Source: an uncultured Prevotella sp.
GTDB lineage: Bacteria; Bacteroidota; Bacteroidia; Bacteroidales; Bacteroidaceae
DNA: 5,386 nucleotides
NCBI GenBank assembly: GCA_946999025.1
Contig: CAMQBP010000157.1
Span: 1-5,386, forward strand
Reading direction: 5' to 3'
Shown: one piece after another, positions 1 to 5,357 of the stretch
Position numbering within the stretch: position 1 is the stretch's first letter
Layout of the letters: every line of letters starts with the position of its first letter
Notes under the pieces: model-generated
Told to the model about the DNA's origin: nothing
Seen by the model: the letters and a program-made list of their open reading frames with translations, nothing else
Database searches by the model: none
Position numbers and translations under genes: made by a program

Positions 1-53
1 ATCCGGTATACCCTTTTTGGGTATCGGGGGTTTGAATCCCTCATCTTCCGCCA
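1..53 (+). tRNA. tRNA-Ser, 3' part only (anticodon outside window)
   Basis: This is the 3' part of a class II (long variable arm) tRNA. Bases 2-6 (TCCGG) fit the 3' strand of the anticodon stem. ATACCC (8-13) pairs with GGGTAT (19-24) around a TTTTT loop, forming a six-pair variable arm. GGGGG (26-30) pairs with CCCTC (38-42), with one G-T pair, as the T stem around the seven-base loop TTTGAAT. ATCTTCC (43-49) is the 3' acceptor strand, G50 is the discriminator base and CCA (51-53) is encoded. A long variable arm together with discriminator G indicates serine, since leucine and tyrosine class II tRNAs normally carry A at that position. The window starts at about tRNA residue 38, so the anticodon and codon specificity cannot be read. 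The T loop reads TTTGAAT rather than the usual TTCGAAT, so residue 56 is T instead of the nearly universal C. Confidence 0.9.
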
Positions 54-64
54 ACAAAAAAGAT

Positions 65-107
65 TTCAAACTCATTGATTTTGCATATCAAAGTCAATGA
101 GTTTGAG
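65..107. terminator. Long stem-loop downstream of tRNA-Ser, possible terminator
   Basis: CAAACTCATTGA (67-78) is perfectly complementary to TCAATGAGTTTG (94-105). The stem continues inward through TTTTG (79-83) against CAAAG (89-93) with one G-T wobble, leaving a five-base loop at 84-88. Two further outer pairs (one wobble) reach 65 and 107, for about 19 pairs in all. On the plus strand it starts 12 bases after the tRNA CCA end, but only a weak CTTTT follows. On the minus strand a run of six T (complement of 55-60, AAAAAA) follows after a few bases. It could end tRNA transcription, act as a backup for the atp operon, or serve as an RNA-processing barrier. The stem contains two copies of the repeat unit annotated at 73-149. 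Confidence 0.6.
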
Positions 108-149
108 CTTTTAAAGCATTGACTTTGTGCGTAAATAGCATTGACTTTG
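73..149. repeat. Cluster of CATTGACTTTG repeat units
   Basis: The 11-mer CATTGACTTTG occurs exactly at 117-127 and 139-149, and exactly in inverted orientation at 89-99 (CAAAGTCAATG). A fourth copy with one mismatch, CATTGATTTTG, lies at 73-83. The two direct copies sit inside a longer exact match, AGCATTGACTTTG at 115-127 and 137-149, with a 22-base period (about two helical turns), and each is followed by a TGCG or CGCA-type sequence. The inverted pair forms the inner part of the hairpin at 65-107. The function is unknown. A protein-binding cluster, a decayed repeat family or hairpin duplication are all possible. The regular spacing and mixed orientation are seen directly; any role is inference. 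Confidence 0.7.
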
Positions 150-177
150 CGCACTCATCTGTTTGGGTATACTTTTG
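146..177 (+). promoter_or_regulatory. Consensus Bacteroidota-type promoter facing the atp terminator
   Basis: TTTG (146-149) and TACTTTTG (170-177) match both boxes of the Bacteroidota housekeeping promoter, TTTG at -33 and TAnnTTTG at -7, exactly and with the standard spacing of 20 bases. Transcription would start at about 182-185 and run rightward straight into the hairpin at 202-235 and its T run at 235-240, giving an RNA of about 55 bases. Such an RNA would be antisense to the 3' end of the atp transcript only over the trailer. Short motifs can match by chance in AT-rich DNA, so activity is unproven, but the match is complete. The -33 box is the end of the last repeat unit at 139-149. Confidence 0.45.
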
Positions 178-181
178 GTAC

Positions 182-240
182 ACAAAAGCATGCATAAAAA
201 AAGTTCGAGATAACATCATGGTATTATCTCGAACTTTTTT
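182..240 (+). ncRNA. Candidate short terminator-hairpin RNA
   Basis: This is a hypothetical transcript inferred from the consensus promoter at 146-177 and the intrinsic terminator ending at 240. It would have about 20 unpaired, A-rich leader bases followed by a strong hairpin and a U tail. No ORF of meaningful length is present in it. Start position and existence are both inference. The alternative is that the promoter motif is fortuitous and this is only the trailer of the convergent atp operon. Confidence 0.25.
196..240. terminator. Bidirectional intrinsic terminator of the atp operon
   Basis: AGTTCGAGATAA (202-213) is perfectly complementary to TTATCTCGAACT (224-235) around a ten-base loop. 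A run of A on the left (196-202) and a run of T on the right (235-240) extend the pairing and provide a U tract on either strand. On the minus strand it begins 19 bases after the atpG stop codon, so it is the natural end of the atp operon. Its symmetry means it should also stop plus-strand transcription coming from the tRNA side. This is a textbook shape; efficiency in either direction is not known. Confidence 0.9.
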
Positions 241-259
241 GTTCAATTACATAAAATAG

Positions 260-1234
260 TTAGTTATTGATAGTTCCACCAACAATATCTAACAACTCGT
301 TGGTGATGGCCTGCTGCCTACTCTTGTTAAACTGTAAGTTGAGTGAACGAAGCAAATCATCAGCATTGTCGGTGGCTGTCTGCATGGCAACCATCCGAGC
401 GGCATGCTCACTTGCGTTGCTATCCAGCAATGCCGTGTAGAACATGAGGTGTAGTTGATTGGGTATCAAAGTGCCCAATACAGTCTTGACATCAGGCTCT
501 ACAATGAAGTCGTCGTTCAACGGCTTGGCATCTATCTCTTTCCTTTCAACTTTTAGATTCTTTTTTCTCAAGTATTCCTGTGCCCTTGCCGTCGTGTAAG
601 AAGATTTCAGATCACGATCATTTCCCCATCCAATCTCCGTTGACAAGTCAATGGGCAAAAAGGTTTTACGAGTTAGAATCTGCGAACCAACACTCTTAAA
701 GTGATGATAAATCATCTCGACCTTGTCATACTCACCGTTTAGAAACTTCTGTGCAATTTCATGAGCTAACTTTTGGCATGTTTGTGCATTAGGTTTATCA
801 GCCAATTCAATGAAATTTCCAGCAGAAGGATATCCCATCTTTGCAACACGCTCAGCGACTTTTCTACCAATAGGATAAATAATGATGTCATCCTTGTCAA
901 TTCCTTGCCGCCGGTAATCTTCTATAGCCTGTTGCATCATTTTCAACACATTAACATTGAAACTACCGCATAGACTGCTGTTTGAAGCAAAAACCACCAA
1001 TGCCACTCTCTTCAAGTTTGGACGTTTAGCGTCAAATGGCGTATCAGTATCTGGCGTGGAAATAAGAAATGACTTTAGAATATGTTCCAACATATTTTCG
1101 TATGGGAGCATATTCTCTACTCTTACCTGTGCATGATGAAGTTTGCTTGATGCAACCATCTTCATCGCACTTGTTATTTTCCGGGTATTCTTGACACTGG
1201 CAATACGTGTCTTTATCTCTTTGAGCGACGGCAT
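260..1234 (-). CDS. atpG: F1Fo ATP synthase subunit gamma
   Basis: Gamma is the central rotor shaft of F1. It couples rotation of the c ring to conformational changes in the alpha3beta3 head on the cytoplasmic side of the membrane. The N-terminal helix has the family pattern MPSLKEIKTRIASVKNTRKI followed by TSAMKMVA (21-28). The C-terminal helix has the other conserved block, EHAARMVAMQTATDNA (276-291), ending with the family signature around ITNELLDIVGG (310-320). At 324 residues it is longer than E. coli gamma (287). The extra length lies mainly at about 200-240, between FLPID and the strand DDFIVEPD, where a charged segment without cysteine is inserted. This is the same place as the regulatory insert of cyanobacterial and chloroplast gamma. 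The start ATG is 3 nt after the atpA stop, which implies coupled translation. It is the last gene of the operon, with the terminator directly after it. The gene looks intact. Confidence 0.98.
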   Translation of the reverse strand: MPSLKEIKTRIASVKNTRKITSAMKMVASSKLHHAQVRVENMLPYENMLEHILKSFLISTPDTDTPFDAKRPNLKRVALVVFASNSSLCGSFNVNVLKMMQQAIEDYRRQGIDKDDIIIYPIGRKVAERVAKMGYPSAGNFIELADKPNAQTCQKLAHEIAQKFLNGEYDKVEMIYHHFKSVGSQILTRKTFLPIDLSTEIGWGNDRDLKSSYTTARAQEYLRKKNLKVERKEIDAKPLNDDFIVEPDVKTVLGTLIPNQLHLMFYTALLDSNASEHAARMVAMQTATDNADDLLRSLNLQFNKSRQQAITNELLDIVGGTINN

Positions 1235-1237
1235 AGG

Positions 1238-2827
1238 CTATGAAACTTTGTAAGAAGCTGTCACTTCACTCATGGTTTCCTCAATGGTCTTGATGGCTTC
1301 GTCTGTAAGTTGGCCAGACTCAAGAAGCTGCAGTACATCCGCATGCTTGGTACGCATGGCTTCCAAGAAGGTATCTTGGCAGGTGCGAACTTCTTCAAGC
1401 GGAACCTCATGCAGTAACCCATGAACGCCACAATATAGAATGGCAACTTGCTCACCGACAGGAACTGGACTGTATTGTGGCTGAATCAACAACTGATTGT
1501 TCTTTCTGCCTCGGTCTAGTGTCATCGCTGTAACGGAATCCATATCACTGGAGAACTTGGAGAATGCTTCAAGCTCACGATACTGTGCTTGATCAATTTT
1601 CAAAGTGCCAGCAACCTTCTTCATGCTCTTAATCTGAGCACTACCACCAACACGCGACACAGAGATACCCACGTTGACGGCAGGTCGGAAACCTTGGTTG
1701 AAGAGATTGGTCTCAAGGTAAATCTGGCCGTCTGTAATAGAGATAACATTGGTAGGAATATAGGCTGACACATCACCTGCCTGGGTTTCAATAATTGGCA
1801 AGGCAGTCAGCGACCCTCCGCCCTTAACATGCCCCTTCAGGCACTCGGGCAAGTCGTTCATTTGCTCGGCAACCTCTTGCTGATCATTGATACGAGCTGC
1901 CCGTTCCAACAATCTTGAGTGTAGATAAAACACATCACCAGGATAAGCTTCACGACCAGAAGGACGACGAAGAATCAATGAAATCTCGCGGTAAGCAACG
2001 GCCTGTTTAGACAAATCATCGTATACCACAAGAGCTGACTCTCCACGATCGCGGAAATATTCACCGATGGCAGCACCTGCAAACGGCGCATAATATTGCA
2101 TGGCAGCCGGGTCAGCAGCCGTAGCAGAAACGATGATGGAATAAGGTAAAGCGCCATGTTCTTTCAGAATCTGAACAAGGTTTGCTACAGTGGATGCTTT
2201 TTGGCCAATGGCTACGTAAATGCAGTAAACGGGTTTGCCTGCCTCATAAAAACTCTTCTGGTTGATGATGGTGTCAACAGCAATGGCTGTTTTACCAGTT
2301 TGGCGGTCACCAATAATCAACTCACGTTGTCCTCTACCGATTGGAATCATCGAGTCAATGGCTTTCATTCCTGTTTGCAGAGGTTCTTTCACGGGTTGTC
2401 TATAAATAACACCCGGAGCTTTGCGATCCAACGGCATCTCAAATGAGTCTGTCATATCCAGTTCGCCCAACCCATCAATAGGCTCACCAAGGGGGTTGAT
2501 GACACGTCCAAGCATGTTGTCATTCACACGAATGGATGCGATGCGATGCGTACGCTTCACAACCATACCCTCCTTGATGGTGGAAGATGCTCCTAAAAGA
2601 ATACAACCAACGTTATCTTCCTCCAGGTTCATCACAATTGCCATCACGCCATTCTCAAACTCGAGCAACTCGTTAGCTTCGGCGTTCTGCAAACCATAGA
2701 CACGGGCCACACCATCCCCCACGTTAAGTACGGTACCAGTTTCATCAAATTGATTGTCCGAGCTGATCCCTCTTAGTTGTTGAAGTAGTACGTCTGACAC
2801 TTCGCTTGGTTTTATTTTGTCTGACAT
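1238..2827 (-). CDS. atpA: F1Fo ATP synthase subunit alpha
   Basis: Alpha is the non-catalytic nucleotide-binding subunit. Three copies alternate with beta in the F1 head, and each supplies an arginine to the neighbouring catalytic site. The N-terminal beta-barrel domain covers about residues 28-97. The nucleotide-binding domain contains the P-loop GDRQTGKT (173-180) and a Walker B strand ALVVYDD (265-271). The alpha/beta signature PAVNVGISVS lies at 382-391, directly followed by R392, which corresponds to the E. coli arginine finger R376. The C-terminal helical domain follows. At 529 residues it is slightly longer than E. coli alpha (513), and one extra stretch of about seven residues lies at about 313-337, before GSLTALPIIETQAGD. 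The start fits the MSDKIKPSEVSDVLLQQL helix that binds delta. It begins 19 nt after atpH and ends 3 nt before atpG. Intact. Confidence 0.99.
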   Translation of the reverse strand: MSDKIKPSEVSDVLLQQLRGISSDNQFDETGTVLNVGDGVARVYGLQNAEANELLEFENGVMAIVMNLEEDNVGCILLGASSTIKEGMVVKRTHRIASIRVNDNMLGRVINPLGEPIDGLGELDMTDSFEMPLDRKAPGVIYRQPVKEPLQTGMKAIDSMIPIGRGQRELIIGDRQTGKTAIAVDTIINQKSFYEAGKPVYCIYVAIGQKASTVANLVQILKEHGALPYSIIVSATAADPAAMQYYAPFAGAAIGEYFRDRGESALVVYDDLSKQAVAYREISLILRRPSGREAYPGDVFYLHSRLLERAARINDQQEVAEQMNDLPECLKGHVKGGGSLTALPIIETQAGDVSAYIPTNVISITDGQIYLETNLFNQGFRPAVNVGISVSRVGGSAQIKSMKKVAGTLKIDQAQYRELEAFSKFSSDMDSVTAMTLDRGRKNNQLLIQPQYSPVPVGEQVAILYCGVHGLLHEVPLEEVRTCQDTFLEAMRTKHADVLQLLESGQLTDEAIKTIEETMSEVTASYKVS

Positions 2828-2846
2828 TTTATCTTTTCTTTTAAAT

Positions 2847-3383
2847 TTATTTCTTAAGCTCTTTCAGGATGTTGTGCAACTTTGTCTGAACGCTTGCATC
2901 CATACGGTAAGAATCATATTCAAGGATAAAGCCTCCAATGATGTCTGGGTCGACTTCTGTTTGGAATTCAACCGTACCTTGAGACTTGCTTTGAACCATC
3001 TGTTTCATTTTCTGCTCCACCTCTGGCGTGACTGTTGTTGCAGTAATCAATCGTCCACTGATGATGTTTTTCTGTTTTCGATAAAGAGTAATATATGATG
3101 TAGCCATCATCTGCATGACATTTTCTCTGCCTTCTTGTAACACCAATTGGATGAATCTCTGTGTCAATTCAGACAGATTCTTCCCACAAGCAGCTTGCAA
3201 AAGTGCTTGCTTTTTGTTCTTTTCCAGCATCGGATTGTCAGTTATAGAACGCAGTTCAGGTACACGGTTATACTGATCAGCAAGAGTTATCATCTCCTGA
3301 TAAACCTGGTCTTCCTGGTTCAGCTCCATCGCACATTTTAAAAGCGCCCTTGCATATCTGACTGATATTACACCTACTGCCAT
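2847..3383 (-). CDS. atpH: F1Fo ATP synthase subunit delta (OSCP)
   Basis: Delta caps the F1 head and joins it to the b dimer of the peripheral stalk, so that the head does not rotate. The length, 178 residues, is the family norm. The N-terminal helical domain begins with the typical SVRYARAL (7-14) and includes the conserved NPML region (50-53). The C-terminal domain has the family motif VDPDIIGGFILEYDSYRMDA (144-163), with the paired glycines G150-G151, and ends in a helix rich in leucine and lysine. The start ATG lies 6 nt after the atpF stop, with AAGGAT immediately before it. This is the nearest thing to a Shine-Dalgarno sequence in the operon, although the spacing is short. Translational coupling with atpF is likely. 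Nothing is unusual in the protein. Confidence 0.96.
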   Translation of the reverse strand: MAVGVISVRYARALLKCAMELNQEDQVYQEMITLADQYNRVPELRSITDNPMLEKNKKQALLQAACGKNLSELTQRFIQLVLQEGRENVMQMMATSYITLYRKQKNIISGRLITATTVTPEVEQKMKQMVQSKSQGTVEFQTEVDPDIIGGFILEYDSYRMDASVQTKLHNILKELKK

Positions 3384-3389
3384 ATCCTT

Positions 3390-3896
3390 TTACTCGTTAT
3401 TTTTACCAACAGAAATGTCATTCAGCAGTTTGTTGATTAACTCCATTTGACTCTCATTCGAAGAAAGTTTCTCGCGAACAATCTTTTCTGCTACCTGAAC
3501 GGAAATCTCAGCTACCTGTGTGCGAATGTCGCGAATGGCATTTTGCTTTTCTGCTTCTATTTCAGCTTTTGCCTCATTGAGCAATCTGGAACCTTCATTT
3601 GTAGCTTTCTCCTGAGCTTTCACAACAATCGCATCGCGAGTATCCGCCGCATCCTTCAATATTTGCGCCTGCTTTTCTCTCGCATTTTGGAGCATGGCTT
3701 CCCCTTCTTTCTGTATGTTTGCAAGTCTTTCATTGGCCTCATGGGCCTTTCTCAAGCTGTCGTCAATGAATTCCTTTCGGCTATTCACCATGTTGACAAT
3801 CGATGGAAAGCCCCATTTCCATAAGATGGCCAATACAATGATAAAGACGATGGCCATCCAGAAAAACAATCCAAAATCAGGAGTTATTAATGACAT
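3390..3896 (-). CDS. atpF: F1Fo ATP synthase subunit b
   Basis: Subunit b forms the peripheral stalk as a dimer. It is anchored in the membrane next to subunit a and reaches up to delta. The N-terminal segment LFFWMAIVFIIVLAILWKWG (10-29) is the single membrane helix. After the FPSIVNMVNSRKEFIDDSL region (30-48) comes a long, heavily charged, Ala/Glu/Lys/Arg-rich helix to about 150, typical of the b coiled coil, with the conserved block VAEKIVREKL at 135-144. The length, 168 residues, is close to the E. coli 156. A single b gene is present, so a homodimer is expected rather than a b/b' pair, unless another copy lies elsewhere. The gene follows an 89-nt gap that holds a stem-loop, so its level may be set apart from that of atpE. 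Intact. Confidence 0.97.
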   Translation of the reverse strand: MSLITPDFGLFFWMAIVFIIVLAILWKWGFPSIVNMVNSRKEFIDDSLRKAHEANERLANIQKEGEAMLQNAREKQAQILKDAADTRDAIVVKAQEKATNEGSRLLNEAKAEIEAEKQNAIRDIRTQVAEISVQVAEKIVREKLSSNESQMELINKLLNDISVGKNNE

Positions 3897-3947
3897 AAGC
3901 TATTATTAATTTCTTGTTAATCAGTTGAATGTGTATTTTCTACATCG

Positions 3948-3974
3948 ACAGATGGCAATACGAATGCCATCTGT
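3948..3974 (-). promoter_or_regulatory. Stem-loop between atpE and atpF
   Basis: ACAGATGGCA (3948-3957) is perfectly complementary to TGCCATCTGT (3965-3974), giving ten pairs around a seven-base loop. It begins 11 nt after the atpE stop codon and lies in the longest gap of the operon. No T run follows it on the minus strand, so it does not look like a full intrinsic terminator. Because the enzyme needs many more c subunits than b, a 3'-end stabilising or processing hairpin just after atpE would make sense. That role is inference. Confidence 0.55.
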
Positions 3975-3985
3975 TATTTCAACTT

Positions 3986-4228
3986 CTATACAAACAATGA
4001 AAGCAGCGCAATGATAATCGAAAGGAATGCTGCACCTTCAATCAACGCGGCTGCAATGATCATGGAAGAACGCAAGTCACCAATCTTCTCCGGCTGACGT
4101 GCCATGGCATCCATAGCATTACCACCAATACGTCCGATACCGATACCTGCGCCAATTACAGATATACCACCGCCAATTGCGGCACCTACTTTTGCAACAG
4201 CATCTGCTGCTAATAATAATGATAACAT
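3986..4228 (-). CDS. atpE: F1Fo ATP synthase subunit c (ring proteolipid)
   Basis: Subunit c forms the membrane rotor ring that carries protons past subunit a. It is an 80-residue hairpin of two membrane helices, the normal size. Helix 1 (about 8-42) is glycine-rich (GAAIGGGISVIGAGIGIG, 15-32). The polar loop ARQPE (43-47) contacts gamma and epsilon. Helix 2 carries the ion-binding carboxylate E64 in ALIEGAAF (61-68). The residues after it are G-A-A-F rather than the S-T-x-x-Y pattern of sodium-binding rings, and the helix 1 position equivalent to the sodium-ligand glutamine is I31, so proton coupling is inferred. R33 lies inside helix 1, which is uncommon outside this group. An AT-rich 43-nt leader separates it from atpB, with no Shine-Dalgarno sequence visible. 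The last codon is followed by a TAG stop. Confidence 0.97.
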   Translation of the reverse strand: MLSLLLAADAVAKVGAAIGGGISVIGAGIGIGRIGGNAMDAMARQPEKIGDLRSSMIIAAALIEGAAFLSIIIALLSLFV

Positions 4229-4271
4229 AGTCGTTTTAATTTTAAGTTATTATTTTAATATATTTCAATTT

Positions 4272-5354
4272 CTACTCTATGGAGGCATTGTGTTCCTTGA
4301 CATGAGCGAGTGAGATGAAGACTGCGCTCAACATGGTAAACACTAATGCTTGGATATAGCATACCAACAGTTCCAGCAACATCATGAAGATGCTCATCAG
4401 GACACTGACAACAGTCATCAAAGTACCTGACACTGGGTTGATGGCAAACATGATAAAGATGATACAGGCAAACGATATGGCAATGGCATGGCCCGCCATC
4501 ATGTTGGCAAACAATCGAATCATCAAGGCCAGAGGCTTTGTGAGAATTCCAAAGAACTCGATAAAAGGCATCAAAGGAATCGGTGCCTTCATCCACAAAG
4601 GGACGTCCGGCCAGAAGATTTCTTTCCAATATGCCTTCGTTCCTGTTATATTCGTTACCAAGAAGGTGCAAATAGCCAAAAAGAAAGTGCAGGTGATGTT
4701 TCCCGTCAGGTTACCTCCTCCTGGCGGAAAAGGTATGACACCCATGAAGTTAGAGATGAGGATGAAGAAAAAACAGGTCAACAGGTATGGAGCATACTTA
4801 TCAGCTTCCTTACCCAGTGTCGGTTTAATTACATCATCATATACAGACATGACAAACATGTGCACCATCCCCGTAAATCCTCCAGGTGCAGGGTCACTCG
4901 GCTTATGTTTGCGACACCATCTGGAAGGAATGAGTATACAGAGCAGTAAGATAATGGCATTGATAAACAGAATGACTACGGTTTTGGTGATAGATATATC
5001 GAAAGGACGGACCTCTTCTCCATTCACCATCTCGCAAATCTTATTCTCGTGTACCTCGTTGTTTGCAATATACAAGCCATAAGGACCTGGCCTGTTACCT
5101 TGTTCATTGGGCTCATGGGCAAATTCATTACTGCAAAAAACGTGCCATCCTGTCGAGCTTTTAACGATAACCGGCAAATGCAACACAATCGGCTTGCCCA
5201 TAAAGTCAGTTATGTGCCACTCGTAGGAGTCTTTAATATGGCCCATCAAAATCTCCTCCAAGTCAATATTTTCCTTTTCCTGGTCAGCAGCCGTCGCTGG
5301 AGAAAGAACCAGAAACAGGGTCAACAGACAGAAGATATGTTTGATATATTTCAT
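4272..5354 (-). CDS. atpB: F1Fo ATP synthase subunit a, long form with periplasmic N-terminal domain
   Basis: Subunit a is the stator channel that passes protons to and from the c ring. At 360 residues it is much longer than E. coli subunit a (271). Residues 1-22 look like a signal peptide (MKYIKH, then a hydrophobic stretch, then a PATA/AD cleavage region). Residues about 24-120 form a soluble domain expected in the periplasm, with two cysteines (C74, C107). Membrane helices follow at about 123-143, 190-209, 220-238, 258-302 and 310-350. The essential arginine is R280 in KPLALMIRLFANMMAGH (273-289), equivalent to E. coli R210. H289 and E328 occupy the E. coli E219 and H245 positions, a swapped His/Glu pair. 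Q335 matches E. coli Q252. The start lies 3 nt after the stop of a likely upstream ORF. The gene looks intact. Confidence 0.97.
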   Translation of the reverse strand: MKYIKHIFCLLTLFLVLSPATAADQEKENIDLEEILMGHIKDSYEWHITDFMGKPIVLHLPVIVKSSTGWHVFCSNEFAHEPNEQGNRPGPYGLYIANNEVHENKICEMVNGEEVRPFDISITKTVVILFINAIILLLCILIPSRWCRKHKPSDPAPGGFTGMVHMFVMSVYDDVIKPTLGKEADKYAPYLLTCFFFILISNFMGVIPFPPGGGNLTGNITCTFFLAICTFLVTNITGTKAYWKEIFWPDVPLWMKAPIPLMPFIEFFGILTKPLALMIRLFANMMAGHAIAISFACIIFIMFAINPVSGTLMTVVSVLMSIFMMLLELLVCYIQALVFTMLSAVFISLAHVKEHNASIE

Positions 5355-5357
5355 TTC

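Noticed and set aside
162..172. TTTGGGTAT shared between 162-170 and the tRNA variable arm (16-24), considered as an integration att site
   Set aside because: It is only nine bases, does not include the tRNA 3' end (CATCTTCCGCCA is not repeated), and no integrase or element is present in the window.
188..193. GCATGC palindrome before the terminator
   Set aside because: A six-base palindrome is expected by chance and has no supporting context.
2156..2446. Plus-strand frames of 90-100 codons opposite atpA
   Set aside because: They are contained in highly conserved alpha-subunit sequence and are shadows of it.
3447..3824. 125-codon plus-strand frame opposite atpF
   Set aside because: It is antisense to the charged helix codons of subunit b, which yields an artificial Phe/Leu/Ser-rich sequence. 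No start context or conservation argument supports it.
3948..3974. Stem-loop after atpE as an intrinsic terminator
   Set aside because: No T run follows on the minus strand, and atpF, atpH, atpA and atpG continue in the same direction, so read-through is required; kept instead as a possible stability or processing element.
4255..4671. 138-codon minus-strand frame overlapping the end of atpB
   Set aside because: It is a shifted frame of atpB with odd Cys/His-rich composition and no family resemblance; atpB in its own frame has all key residues.
4384..5082. 232-codon plus-strand open frame opposite atpB
   Set aside because: It lies wholly within the well-supported atpB gene, has no recognisable domain, and is explained as the antisense shadow of a membrane-protein coding sequence.
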